A stretch of DNA of 64,000 bases. It comes from CABQCM01 sp965145485. Its GTDB lineage: Bacteria > Bacillota > Clostridia > Oscillospirales > Acutalibacteraceae. Shown in pieces: positions 52,001 to 62,685 of the stretch (position 1 is its first letter; the number at the start of each line of letters is the position of its first letter). The notes beneath the pieces were generated by a model, which was given only the letters and a program-made list of their open reading frames with translations, was not told where the DNA came from and did not search any database. The position numbers were made by a program, and so were the translations under genes. The stretch spans positions 43,924-107,923 of the forward strand of contig CBCTCU010000006.1 in NCBI GenBank assembly GCA_965145485.1, written 5' to 3'.

Positions 52001-52432
52001 TCAAAGATAAGGCTTGAGCTGCTCGACGTTGGATTCCTCTGTGGCAAGCAGCTTGCGGGTCAAATTGCGTACGGTGCGGTCGCTGCCCTGGTAGTCATGC
52101 AGATGCTTGAGCGTTTTGGTGACCCCCATGGTATTCCCCTGGATGGTCATTTCCGCGATTTTGGATACCGAGCCGTTGCCTATGAGCTTCATACCCGACA
52201 TCATCCGTGCCGACAGCTTTGCCAGTGAAGGCAGGCTGGCGGGTGCTTGCCCCCGGTCGCACAGAATTTTTTTCGCCGTATGCTCCAGCTTGCGGTACTC
52301 CAGCCACTGCCCCTGCAATACCTCCTCAATCGGAGTGTTTGATGCGTATGGCATCACGCATTCAATTCCCTGGCATCCCATGGCAGCGGTTTTGTGTACA
52401 TATTGCAGCAATTCATTTTCCAATAGCATCAT
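52001..52432 (-). CDS. Helical protein of unknown function
   Basis: A 143-residue all-helical cytoplasmic protein: ELLQYVHKTAAMGCQGIECVMPYAS, VLQGQWLEYRKLEHTAKKI, SARMMSGMKLIGNGSVSKIAEMTIQGNTMGVTKTLKHLHDY. The layout, with Tyr, His and Glu in the helices, suggests a four-helix bundle like ferritin-type or bacterioferritin-comigratory DUFs, but the metal ligands are not clear. RBS GAGGTG precedes two ATGs. It lies between amtB and glnN copy 2, so a nitrogen link is only positional. Confidence 0.65.
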   Translation of the reverse strand: MMLLENELLQYVHKTAAMGCQGIECVMPYASNTPIEEVLQGQWLEYRKLEHTAKKILCDRGQAPASLPSLAKLSARMMSGMKLIGNGSVSKIAEMTIQGNTMGVTKTLKHLHDYQGSDRTVRNLTRKLLATEESNVEQLKPYL

Positions 52433-52643
52433 GGATCACCTCAGGGCTTATTGTGCCCTTTTTTTACCCAGGAATGCTCTGCAAACGAAGAAGAAGCAAG
52501 ATTCCGCTTTCAAAGGGATCTTTTCGGACACGCCGGCCTATATGGCCGTACTCCCTTTTCTTGGAGCCGGCCGAAACAATCGGCTCACCGCTATTTTTGC
52601 AGCGGATGAAAAATGAAAAGTAAATTTTTTTCTGAAAAGGGGC

Positions 52644-52672
52644 TTGACAACCGTTTCATCATGGGGTATAAT
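52644..52672 (+). promoter_or_regulatory. glnN copy 2 promoter
   Basis: Perfect consensus TTGACA (52644-52649), 17 bp, TATAAT (52667-52672). Confidence 0.88.
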
Positions 52673-52687
52673 GCGGTCAGAAACAGC

Positions 52688-52722
52688 AAAGGCGCTGTGG
52701 ACATTGTGTTCACAGCGCCTTT
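52688..52722 (+). terminator. Start-proximal terminator in glnN copy 2 leader
   Basis: AAAGGCGCTGTG and CACAGCGCCTTT form a 12-bp perfect stem, extended by GACA/TGTT, followed by TTTTG and TTTTTG. It begins about 9 nt after the predicted start and 75 nt before the ribosome binding site. Confidence 0.85.
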
Positions 52723-52806
52723 TGTCGTTTTTGTTTTATGTCCGACACGGCCCTGATATGGCCACCATCCAGGTGACCGGCCGTCGATCTGCAAGGAGGA
52801 AAGAGT

Positions 52807-54891
<2,085 letters not shown>

Positions 54892-55017
54892 CGGCAGTGC
54901 ATTCCCACATTCATCAAACCCTTTCTCGTCTCGGGAAAGCCCTTACAAAACCCGCGATGCTCCAGTCGCGGCAGGATCGCATCGATCCACATCATTTATG
55001 GAAAGGCTGTGAACCGT

Positions 55018-56025
55018 ATGCTTCAAACCGTCATTCCCAAAGGTTATCAATCCACCCTCGGCCTGTACGACACACAGGACGCCATCAGCATGGTCAAGCA
55101 AACCTTTCAGGACCGGCTCTCCAGAGCCCTGAACCTCAAGCGGGTATCCGCTCCCCTCTTTGTCCTTCCCGAGACGGGGCTGAACGACGACCTCAACGGG
55201 GTGGAACGGCCGGTGGATTTTGATATCCCCTACGCGCAAAAAACAGCGCAGGTAGTGCATTCGCTGGCAAAATGGAAGCGCATGGCCCTGCATCGTTACG
55301 GTTTCCCGGTCGGGCAAGGGCTCTACACCGATATGAACGCCATCCGGCGGGATGAGGAACTGGATAACCTTCACTCGGTCTACGTCGATCAATGGGACTG
55401 GGAAAAGGTCATCACGCCCGAAACCCGCACCATCGACTATCTGCAATCCACCGTGCGTGCGATCGTCGGCTGCATCTGCGACACCCTGGACATGGTAAAG
55501 GCCAGATACCCTCAGATCAAAACCATGCTTCGGCGTGAGGTGGCCTTTATCACCACCCAGGAGCTGGAAGACCAATATCCCGACCTGACCCCTCGGGAGC
55601 GTGAAATGGAGTTTGTCAAGGAACATGGCACCGCCTTCATCATGCAGATTGGCGACAAGCTTAAATCGGGCATCGTCCACGACGGCCGGGCCCCCGACTA
55701 CGACGATTGGTCGCTCAACGGCGATATCTTCTTTTACAACCCGGTACTGGATGCGGCCTTTGAGGTTTCCTCCATGGGAATCCGTGTCGACGCGGCGGCG
55801 CTGGACGCCCAGTTGACCAAGGCGGGCTGCGACGGGCGGCGCTCTCTCCCCTTCCACCAGATGCTGCTGGCGGGCGAGCTGCCTTTGACCATGGGCGGCG
55901 GTATCGGCCAATCCCGTCTGTGCATGCTTCTGCTGGGAAAAGCGCACATCGGCGAGGTGCAATCCTCGGTATGGGACGCCCAAACGTTGAAAGCCTGCGA
56001 GGAAGCCGGCGTGACGTTGCTTTAA
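55018..56025 (+). CDS. asnA: Aspartate-ammonia ligase (asparagine synthetase A)
   Basis: Ammonia-using asparagine synthetase of 335 residues, class II synthetase fold. Conserved blocks are VSAPLFVLPETGLNDDLNGVERPV, VVHSLAKWKR, YTDMNAIRRDEELDNLHSVYVDQWDWEKVI, and the C-terminal GGGIGQSRLCMLLLGKAHIGEVQ. The ATG at 55018 lies 11 nt after AAAGG; a GTG 9 nt upstream (55009) is too close to it. Together with glnN it draws on free ammonia, fitting the nitrogen cluster here. A hairpin follows. Confidence 0.96.
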   Translation: MLQTVIPKGYQSTLGLYDTQDAISMVKQTFQDRLSRALNLKRVSAPLFVLPETGLNDDLNGVERPVDFDIPYAQKTAQVVHSLAKWKRMALHRYGFPVGQGLYTDMNAIRRDEELDNLHSVYVDQWDWEKVITPETRTIDYLQSTVRAIVGCICDTLDMVKARYPQIKTMLRREVAFITTQELEDQYPDLTPREREMEFVKEHGTAFIMQIGDKLKSGIVHDGRAPDYDDWSLNGDIFFYNPVLDAAFEVSSMGIRVDAAALDAQLTKAGCDGRRSLPFHQMLLAGELPLTMGGGIGQSRLCMLLLGKAHIGEVQSSVWDAQTLKACEEAGVTLL

Positions 56026-56057
56026 GAAGCGACTCTACAAACAGCAAAACACTCGAT

Positions 56058-56086
56058 GCAGCAGAGGGAGATTCTCCCTCTGCTGC
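56058..56086 (+). terminator. Hairpin after asnA
   Basis: Perfect 13-bp stem GCAGCAGAGGGAG/CTCCCTCTGCTGC with loop ATT; there is no T run, so termination is likely but unproven. Confidence 0.55.
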
Positions 56087-56229
56087 GATGTTGTCTCAAA
56101 ACAAAGATGGACGCAGCCGGAAACGTGTGTTAGAATATATATGATCCATTGTTGACAGCACAACCTCAATCGCCAGCGGCGGACGTGCGCTGGATATGGA
56201 TATCACCTACAAAGGGGAAAAGAAAAGCT

Positions 56230-57762
56230 ATGCAAGAGGAAACCATACTGATACTGGATTTTGGAGGGCAATATACCCAGCTCATCGCCCGGCGAGTGCG
56301 CGAATGCGGGGTTTATTCGGAGATTGTCCCTTATCACATTTTACCCGGTGCGATCGATACCAGCAGGATACGGGGCGTCATCCTCGCCGGTGGACCGGAC
56401 AGCGTGCAGGCGCAACAGGCCAAGCGCTGCGACCCGGCCATCCTACGGCTCGGACTGCCCGTTCTCGGAATATGCTACGGCATGCAGCTGATGGCCCTGC
56501 TGCTTGGGGGACAGGTCGGCCCGGCCGAACAATCGGAATTTGGGCGCACCTCCATGAAGGTACTCCCCCATCCCCTGTTCGCCGGCCTTGATGCAGAGCA
56601 GGAGGTTTGGATGAGCCACCATGACCGGGTGGTGAGAGCCCCGGATGGCTTTGAGGCCATTGCCTCTACCGACGCCTGCCCCATTGCGGCGTTTGCCGAC
56701 GATGTGCGCCGGATGTACGGCATCCAATTTCACCCCGAGGTCAAGCATACCCCCTGCGGCCCGATGCTTCTGGAGCATTTTGTAAAGGGTATCTGCGGCT
56801 GCAAGGGATTATGGCGTATGGACCTGCTCAGCGAACAGCTCATTGCCCAAATTCGAGATCAGGCGGGCGATAGCCGGGTGATCTGCGCGCTGTCGGGCGG
56901 GGTGGATTCCTCGGTTGCCGCAGCACTGGTACACAAAGCCATCGGCGAGCAACTAACCTGCATCTTTGTCGATCACGGCTTGCTCCGTCAGGATGAAGCG
57001 GATGAAGTGATCGAGTTTTGTACCCATGCTCTGGGGATGCGGATTATTCGTGTCCAGGCCGCCGAGCGCTTTTTGCGACTGCTGCAAGGGGTGAGCGATC
57101 CCGAATCCAAACGAAAAATTATTGGCAATGAATTTATCCGTGTGTTTGAAGAAGAGGCCAACAAGCTGGGAGGGGCGGATTATCTCGTCCAGGGAACCAT
57201 TTACCCCGACGTGATCGAAAGCGGAAGCGATACGGCGGCTGTGATTAAAAGCCACCACAACGTGGGCGGCTTGCCGGATCATATCTCCTTTCGCGGCCTG
57301 ATTGAGCCGCTTCGACTGCTGTTTAAGGATGAGGTACGCGCTTTGGGAGAGTCTTTGGGGATTCCTCACCGTCTTGTATGGCGCCAGCCCTTTCCCGGCC
57401 CCGGACTCGCCATTCGCATCATGGGGGAAATTACGCCGTCGCGCCTGGAGCTGGTGCGTCGCAGCGATGCTATCCTACGGCAAGAGGTGGCCCAAGCCGG
57501 CTTGCAGGACAGTGTATGGCAATATTTCACCGTAGACACCGGGGTACATACGGTCGGTGTTATGGGAGACGAGCGCACTTACGAAACAGTACTGGCCGTG
57601 CGCGCTGTGACCAGCACCGACGCCATGACCGTCAACTTTGCCGACTTGCCCTGGCCGTTTCTTCACCGTCTGTCGGAACGACTGGTTAACGAGGTGCCCG
57701 GATGCAGCCGAGTGGTTTACGATATTACCTCAAAGCCACCGGCAACCATCGAGTGGGAGTGA
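56230..57762 (+). CDS. guaA: GMP synthase (glutamine-hydrolysing)
   Basis: Converts XMP to GMP with ammonia from glutamine, 510 residues. GATase domain with ILDFGGQYTQLIARRVRE, GICYGMQL (catalytic Cys) and QFHPEVKHT; ATP-pyrophosphatase P-loop CALSGGVDSSVAAAL; C-terminal ITSKPPATIEWE. The start at 56230 follows AAAGGGG. The 3' end of guaA is a known integration site for genomic islands, and the sequence right after it is clearly foreign. The stop is intact, so integration did not destroy the gene. Confidence 0.97.
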   Translation: MQEETILILDFGGQYTQLIARRVRECGVYSEIVPYHILPGAIDTSRIRGVILAGGPDSVQAQQAKRCDPAILRLGLPVLGICYGMQLMALLLGGQVGPAEQSEFGRTSMKVLPHPLFAGLDAEQEVWMSHHDRVVRAPDGFEAIASTDACPIAAFADDVRRMYGIQFHPEVKHTPCGPMLLEHFVKGICGCKGLWRMDLLSEQLIAQIRDQAGDSRVICALSGGVDSSVAAALVHKAIGEQLTCIFVDHGLLRQDEADEVIEFCTHALGMRIIRVQAAERFLRLLQGVSDPESKRKIIGNEFIRVFEEEANKLGGADYLVQGTIYPDVIESGSDTAAVIKSHHNVGGLPDHISFRGLIEPLRLLFKDEVRALGESLGIPHRLVWRQPFPGPGLAIRIMGEITPSRLELVRRSDAILRQEVAQAGLQDSVWQYFTVDTGVHTVGVMGDERTYETVLAVRAVTSTDAMTVNFADLPWPFLHRLSERLVNEVPGCSRVVYDITSKPPATIEWE

Positions 57763-57861
57763 TTTCACACCCTCGAAAAAGCCCGTAAATAAAGGCTTTT
57801 CGCCGCTTTGATGCCCTTAGTGGCAACGATTTGGCAACATTATTTGAATTATTGCAAAAGT

Positions 57862-57902
57862 AAAGAGCTATCTGATTTCAAGTTGAAGTCAGATAGCTCT
57901 TT
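57862..57902 (-). terminator. Terminator of XRE regulator
   Basis: 14-bp perfect stem AAAGAGCTATCTGA/TCAGATAGCTCTTT with a short inner extension; T-rich on both sides. Confidence 0.8.
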
Positions 57903-57914
57903 TGCTTTTTCCGT

Positions 57915-58442
57915 TCAATCTTTCAGCTGGTCTTTGAATGCTTCGACCATTGCGTCGCTGAGTTCTTGCGACGGAACTTTTACATAGCCGGAGGCTTCAT
58001 CATATTTCGGATAATTGTAACGCCACCTGTCGTAGTCCTCACGGGATATTTCCCCACTATGATACTTCTCCGCCTGCTCCGCCCATGCGGAAACCATTTT
58101 ACAAAGCTCCGCTGCGTCTTTACCCTTTCGGGGGTCAATACGCATGGAAACACCGCTTTCGTTCTTTTCAACCGTCAGACCGTAGCGGTCTTCCAATGTA
58201 AACAGGGTGTGCATCAAGCCAAGATAGCTGTCAATATCGGGCACGGACAGGGCGAGCGGCGAAACGCCCAGGACTTCCGCAAGACTGTTTGTCAAATCAG
58301 CCTTTGGAGTTCTGGAACTGGATTCATACTGCGCCATACGGATATCCGCCGTTTTTTCGGGGAAGCCGACTACCGTTCCTAAATACTTTTGTGTCATTCC
58401 CCGCAAATTGCGGAAGAAACGAATTCTCTCGCCGATTGCCAT
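57915..58442 (-). CDS. XRE-family transcriptional regulator
   Basis: A 175-residue protein with an N-terminal helix-turn-helix (IGERIRFFRNLRGMTQKYLGTVVGFPEKTADIRMAQYESSSRTP) and a C-terminal domain (EISREDYDRWRYNYPKYD...VPSQELSDAMVEAFKDQL). The start at 58442 (MAIGERIR) follows AGGAG by 10 nt; an ATG 6 nt upstream is possible. It faces away from the restriction-modification genes and likely controls the cassette. A truncated homologue of its C-terminus occurs at the end of the window (63803-64000), at the equivalent place of the next element. Confidence 0.88.
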   Translation of the reverse strand: MAIGERIRFFRNLRGMTQKYLGTVVGFPEKTADIRMAQYESSSRTPKADLTNSLAEVLGVSPLALSVPDIDSYLGLMHTLFTLEDRYGLTVEKNESGVSMRIDPRKGKDAAELCKMVSAWAEQAEKYHSGEISREDYDRWRYNYPKYDEASGYVKVPSQELSDAMVEAFKDQLKD

Positions 58443-58549
58443 AACCATTACGCTCCTTATGTATGGATTGTGCAATCAGTATAGCATATAAATTTAATGC
58501 CTGTCAAGATAACTAAAACAAATAAATTTAATATTTTTTTGAAAACCGC

Positions 58550-58578
58550 TTGACTTTACGGAATTTGCTTAGTATAAT
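58550..58578 (+). promoter_or_regulatory. Promoter facing the restriction-modification genes
   Basis: TTGACT (58550-58555), 17 bp, TATAAT (58573-58578), divergent from the XRE gene. It lies ahead of the tnpV remnant and its terminator, so it may not read into the methyltransferase gene. Confidence 0.7.
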
Positions 58579-58645
58579 AACAATACAGACTTAAACTAAT
58601 AGCGTTAAGTTTTAAAAGATGAATAACCGTCGTGCGTCACGGTAA

Positions 58646-58786
58646 TGGCGTACCCGCCCAGGCAAATCGGAAGGCGGCAAGGAGCAGCTAAAGGCGAAAA
58701 ATCAAATGGAATGGGTTGGTAGGTTGAATAATATCCGTAGCAGGGCGATGGAGATTGTAAATGCCGAGTTGAATTACCAGAGATAA
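58646..58786 (+). pseudogene. C-terminal remnant of a TnpV-like gene
   Basis: The open frame preceding TAA at 58784-58786 codes for SEGGKEQLKAKNQMEWVG and GRLNNIRSRAMEIVNAELNYQR, which resembles the C-terminus of TnpV proteins found in transposons of Clostridia. The N-terminal two thirds are missing (in-frame stop at 58643). A terminator hairpin follows. It marks past transposon activity in the cassette. Confidence 0.6.
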
Positions 58787-58793
58787 GCAGTGC

Positions 58794-58834
58794 GTGCCGC
58801 AGGTAAAATTAATTTATCTGCGGCACTTTGTTTT
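58794..58834 (+). terminator. Terminator after the TnpV remnant
   Basis: GTGCCGCAG (58794-58802) pairs with CTGCGGCAC (58818-58826), with inner A/T pairing, followed by TTTGTTTT. Confidence 0.75.
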
Positions 58835-58941
58835 CTGGGAACAAACAGGTATCTTTTTTTACCCATGCCATTGCGTTTCTGTCATGATCGTGCTATAATG
58901 GGGATAAATCAGGTATTATTTATTTCCCAGGAGGGATTTGC

Positions 58942-60108
58942 ATGGCAAAACAGATTCATATAAGAATTGATGATGATACATATGAAGAGTTAAACAATTA
59001 TTCTACTGTGAGCAGTCAGACCATTCAGGATTGTATGCTGGTTGCTATCAGGCAGCTTTTGATTAAAGCGAAAGAAGAACCCGGCAGAAATCCTGATGGT
59101 TATACTTTTATAGATTTATTTGCCGGTATTGGAGGTATGCGCATCGCTTTTGAGGCTGCCGGGGCTCAATGTGTGTATTCCAATGAATGGAACAAATACA
59201 GCCAGCAGACTTATTATGCAAACTTTGGCGTTCAGCCTGATGGTGATATTACGAAAGTTCCCGCAGAAAATATTCCTGATCATGATATACTTGTTGCCGG
59301 TTTTCCCTGTCAGCCTTTTTCAATCGCCGGGGTATCCAAGAAGAACAGCCTTGGTCGTGCAACTGGCTTTGAAGATAAAACACAGGGCACTCTTTTCTTT
59401 GATATATGTCGTATTCTGAAAGCAAAACGACCTAAAGCGTTTATGCTGGAAAATGTCAAAAATCTTTGCAGTCACGACAAGGGAAGAACATTTAAAGTCA
59501 TACAGGAGTCCCTTGCGGAGTTAAATTATAATATTTATTATCAGGTTGTCGATGGACAGGGTTATGTTCCTCAGCACAGGGAACGAATCGTGATTGTCGG
59601 TTTCGATATGTTGCGCTATGGAAATAATATTGATTTTAATTTCGATCTTCATCCGTTGAAAAGGCAACCTGTATTAAGGGATATTCTTGAATCGAAAGTT
59701 GACAGCAAGTATACCCTGTCTGATAAATTGTGGGTTTATCTGCAAAACTACGCTGCAAAACACAGGGAGGCAGGAAATGGCTTCGGTTACGGTATTGCGC
59801 CGCCTGATGGGATTACCCGGACGATGAGTGCCCGTTATTATAAAGACGGATCGGAAATTCTGATTGAACAGAAAGGAAAAAATCCACGCCGACTGACACC
59901 GAGAGAGTGCGCAAGGCTTCAGGGATTCCCAGATACTTTCAAAATCCCTGTTTCGGACACACAGGCATATAAACAGTTTGGAAATTCTGTTGTTGTTCCA
60001 TTGATGACAGAAGTTGCAAAACTGGTTGTTACACGATTGGTGCAGCTTGATGATGCACAGAAGACCATGAAGAACTTTGAAGGAATACCGCAAAGGCAGG
60101 TGATATGA
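58942..60108 (+). CDS. DNA (cytosine-5) methyltransferase with N-terminal RHH-like domain
   Basis: A 388-residue C5-methyltransferase: motif I FIDLFAGIGGMRIAFEAAG, motif IV GFPCQPFSIAG with the catalytic Cys, motif VI MLENVKN, motif VIII QHRERIVIVG, motif IX RRLTPRECARLQGFPDTF and motif X GNSVVVPLM. The first 45 residues (KQIHIRIDDDTYEELNNYSTVSSQTIQDCMLVAIRQLLIKA) look like a ribbon-helix-helix DNA-binding unit, so it may control its own expression. The next genes are an EcoRII-type nuclease and Vsr, pointing to CCWGG as the target. RBS GGAGGG precedes the ATG. Confidence 0.93.
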   Translation: MAKQIHIRIDDDTYEELNNYSTVSSQTIQDCMLVAIRQLLIKAKEEPGRNPDGYTFIDLFAGIGGMRIAFEAAGAQCVYSNEWNKYSQQTYYANFGVQPDGDITKVPAENIPDHDILVAGFPCQPFSIAGVSKKNSLGRATGFEDKTQGTLFFDICRILKAKRPKAFMLENVKNLCSHDKGRTFKVIQESLAELNYNIYYQVVDGQGYVPQHRERIVIVGFDMLRYGNNIDFNFDLHPLKRQPVLRDILESKVDSKYTLSDKLWVYLQNYAAKHREAGNGFGYGIAPPDGITRTMSARYYKDGSEILIEQKGKNPRRLTPRECARLQGFPDTFKIPVSDTQAYKQFGNSVVVPLMTEVAKLVVTRLVQLDDAQKTMKNFEGIPQRQVI

Positions 60109-60109
60109 A

Positions 60110-61288
60110 GTGCAGAACAGTTATGCCGTACAGGCAATTCAGTCTGTACTCAACAGTCGGAAAGCATATTGTAAATTTCTCTCTGCTAATGATACCGGGT
60201 TGACCGGTGGGCATCAGGCTGGTATTTATATTGCCAAGCCGTCTGTTCCCATCCTGTTTGATGAGCCGGGAATCAAGGGAGAAAACAAGGAGAAATGGGT
60301 AAAGGTCAAATGGCAGGATGATATTGAAACGGACACTCGCTTTATTTATTACGGACAGGGAACAAGAAATGAATACAGAATCACCAATTTTGGCCGGGGA
60401 TTTCCTTTTCTGCGGCCGGAATATACCGGTGCCCTGTTCGTCTTTGCAAAATGCAGCGATGAGTATTATCAGGCTTATATCCTGAATTCCGAAGATGATA
60501 TTGACCAGTTTCTCGATGCTTTTGGCATCGGACCAACCGAAACAAACAGGCTGATTGATACTGCTCAGGTGCAGACTGAAACACGGGAGCAACTGGCAAT
60601 TCAGGAGTTTATTTCAGGCCTGACTGTTGACTTTCCGTTGTCCGAAGAAATGTCGGCAGCAGCACGCAACATTCAGAACAGCGTCTATAACCATCTGGAA
60701 TATATCAGAACGAATCCAGATCGAAAAATCATTGAATGGACGAATACGGAATATGCCCTGTTCAGGGCGATTGAACACGCCCGTTATGGAGAGACAATTT
60801 CCCGTGGCTTTGATTCTGTTGATTCCTTTATTACGATGGCAAACATGGTTTTGAATCGTCGGAAAAGCCGTGCCGGAAAAAGCCTTGAACACCATCTGTC
60901 TGCCATCTTTGACGGAAACAGCATTGCGTATTCCGCACAGGCAGTAACGGAAGGAAACAAAAAGCCGGATTTTTTCTTTCCTTCGCAGGAGGCGTACCAC
61001 AATGCGACCTTTCCAACAGACAGATTGATTTCTCTTGCAGCAAAAACAACCTGTAAGGATCGATGGAGGCAGGTCATTAACGAAGCTGACCGGCTGCGGG
61101 ACAGGCCTAAATATCTCTGCACTCTTCAACAGGGGATTTCTCCTGCACAGATGGACGAAATGCAGAGCGAAAATGTAATTCTTGTTGTTCCGAAACCGTA
61201 CATCTCATCCTATCCGGCAGATCGTCAAAATAGGATATGGACGCTTTCCCAATTTGTGAACTATGTGCGGGAAGTGGAGGCTCTCTGA
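60110..61288 (+). CDS. EcoRII-type restriction endonuclease
   Basis: A 392-residue type IIE-like nuclease. The N-terminal half matches the EcoRII effector-binding domain (KFLSANDTGLTGGHQAGIYIAKP, TRNEYRITNFGRGFPFL), and the C-terminal half the PD-(D/E)xK catalytic domain (LEHHLSAIF, NKKPDFFFPS, SLAAKTTCKDRWRQVINEAD). EcoRII needs two CCWGG sites and cuts before the first C. It starts with GTG 1 nt after the methyltransferase stop, with AGG nearby, so the two are tightly coupled. A vsr gene overlaps its stop. CCWGG specificity is inferred by family. Confidence 0.9.
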   Translation: MQNSYAVQAIQSVLNSRKAYCKFLSANDTGLTGGHQAGIYIAKPSVPILFDEPGIKGENKEKWVKVKWQDDIETDTRFIYYGQGTRNEYRITNFGRGFPFLRPEYTGALFVFAKCSDEYYQAYILNSEDDIDQFLDAFGIGPTETNRLIDTAQVQTETREQLAIQEFISGLTVDFPLSEEMSAAARNIQNSVYNHLEYIRTNPDRKIIEWTNTEYALFRAIEHARYGETISRGFDSVDSFITMANMVLNRRKSRAGKSLEHHLSAIFDGNSIAYSAQAVTEGNKKPDFFFPSQEAYHNATFPTDRLISLAAKTTCKDRWRQVINEADRLRDRPKYLCTLQQGISPAQMDEMQSENVILVVPKPYISSYPADRQNRIWTLSQFVNYVREVEAL

Positions 61289-61740
61289 TGGCAGATATTC
61301 TTTCACCCGAACAACGAAGCAGAAACATGTCGGCAATCCGATCCAAAAACACGAAGCCGGAAATATATTTTCGGAAGCTTCTGTTTGCAAGAGGATACCG
61401 TTACCGCATATCGGAAAAAAGCGTCCCGGGACATCCCGATATCTTTTTGAACAAATATAATACGGCTATCTTTGTTCATGGATGTTTCTGGCATCGTCAT
61501 CAGGGGTGCAAATATGCATATATGCCAAAGTCAAGGCAGGAGTTCTGGCAAAGGAAATTTGACGATAATGTCAGACGGGATAAAATCGTAAAAGATGAAT
61601 TACAGAAGCGAAATATCAAATGCCTGATTGTGTGGGAGTGTACGATCAGGCAGATGATGAAAAAGCAGGAAACAGAAAATTGTGTCATTAAAAAATGCAT
61701 TGATTTTATGCTTTCGGATGAAAAAATACTTGAAATATAG
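61288..61740 (+). CDS. vsr: Very short patch repair endonuclease Vsr
   Basis: A 150-residue mismatch endonuclease that nicks at T:G mismatches formed by deamination of 5-methylcytosine in the methylated target. Conserved parts are RSRNMSAIRSKNTKPEIYFRKLLFARGYRYR, VPGHPDIFLNKYNTAIFVHGCFWHRHQGCKYA and the Cys/His zinc site. The ATG overlaps the nuclease stop by 1 nt (TGATG). The order M-R-vsr is standard for EcoRII/Dcm-like systems and protects the host from mutation by its own methylase. Confidence 0.95.
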   Translation: MADILSPEQRSRNMSAIRSKNTKPEIYFRKLLFARGYRYRISEKSVPGHPDIFLNKYNTAIFVHGCFWHRHQGCKYAYMPKSRQEFWQRKFDDNVRRDKIVKDELQKRNIKCLIVWECTIRQMMKKQETENCVIKKCIDFMLSDEKILEI

Positions 61741-61900
61741 AATGTGACTGGGGCAGGAAACATAAGCCTTTGAGATTTTTAAATATTTTCACACTTGCTT
61801 GGGAAACATGGACTTGGACTACAGATGTGCAAGGTTATATGTAAACAGATAACGAGGGATAAGTTTTTAGGGCGAGAGGATAAAAGGATAGTTAGAGATA

Positions 61901-62007
61901 TGAGTTTTGATTTTACCATTGCAATTGTACCCAATAATACAAGTTTAGAGCGTGAACTTAATTACATCAAATCTGCATTATTGTATGCGAGTAAAATATG
62001 TGAATGA
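61901..62007 (+). pseudogene. Truncated N-terminal fragment of an unknown defence-type gene
   Basis: A 35-codon frame, MSFDFTIAIVPNNTSLERE then LNYIKSALLYASKICE, reads like the beginning of a larger protein (conserved FTIAIVPNNTSLERELNYIKSALLYA) that is cut off by a stop and a junction to DUF5343. RBS-like AAAGGATAG precedes it. I do not recognise the family with certainty. It is either a remnant or a real small gene. Confidence 0.4.
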
Positions 62008-62073
62008 TAGAAATATAGATAGGTTTTATTTTCGAGACTATAATGTATTTGAAAAATAAAGGAGGAATCCAGT

Positions 62074-62673
62074 ATGACAGATTATCCATATATGATTAGC
62101 AATAATAAGATAGCTCCCATCATAAATAAAATTCAACAAGCGGCTCGTCCAGCAAAATTTACCCAAGAAGTTCTTAAAAACTTGGGCTTTACTAGTACGA
62201 ATGACAGGGCATTCATTCCACTCGCAAAACGATTAGGCTTTTTGGCTGATGATGGGACTCCAACAGCGCTTTACGATCAACTTAAAGATAAAACAACGAC
62301 TAAGACTATTTTAGCTTCGCAAATAAAGGCATTGTATTCTGAGCTGTATGCAATAAATGTTGAAATCCATAAAGCGCCTGAGGCTGAAATTAAAGGGGCA
62401 ATTAGCAGAGTAACTGGTAAGGACGAAGATGGTGTTAATCGTATATACAACACATTCAAGACATTGTGCAATAATGCAGACTTTAGTGGCAATGTCGCAG
62501 TTGAAGAGACGGTAAAAGAAGACTGCCCCGAAAATGATGTTCCATTAACTTCGTCTTTACCTATAACTACACCACAATTCCATTATAATATCCAGATCCA
62601 TTTGCCAGCAACCACAGACATATCTGTTTACAATGCTATTTTCAAGAGTTTGAAAGATAATCTTCTTATTTAG
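62074..62673 (+). CDS. DUF5343 family protein
   Basis: A 199-residue protein: YPYMISNNKIAPIINKIQQAARPAKFTQEVLKNLGFTSTNDRAFIPLAKRLGFLADDGTPTALYDQLKD, which is the DUF5343 pattern of a winged-helix-like module; a helical region and a beta-rich C-terminus follow. DUF5343 proteins occur in defence and phage contexts, with unknown function. RBS AAAGGAGG precedes the ATG. It lies 12 nt before the HEPN gene, so the two form an operon and may be a regulator or antitoxin with its RNase partner. Confidence 0.8.
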   Translation: MTDYPYMISNNKIAPIINKIQQAARPAKFTQEVLKNLGFTSTNDRAFIPLAKRLGFLADDGTPTALYDQLKDKTTTKTILASQIKALYSELYAINVEIHKAPEAEIKGAISRVTGKDEDGVNRIYNTFKTLCNNADFSGNVAVEETVKEDCPENDVPLTSSLPITTPQFHYNIQIHLPATTDISVYNAIFKSLKDNLLI

Positions 62674-62685
62674 CGAGGTTAGGTT

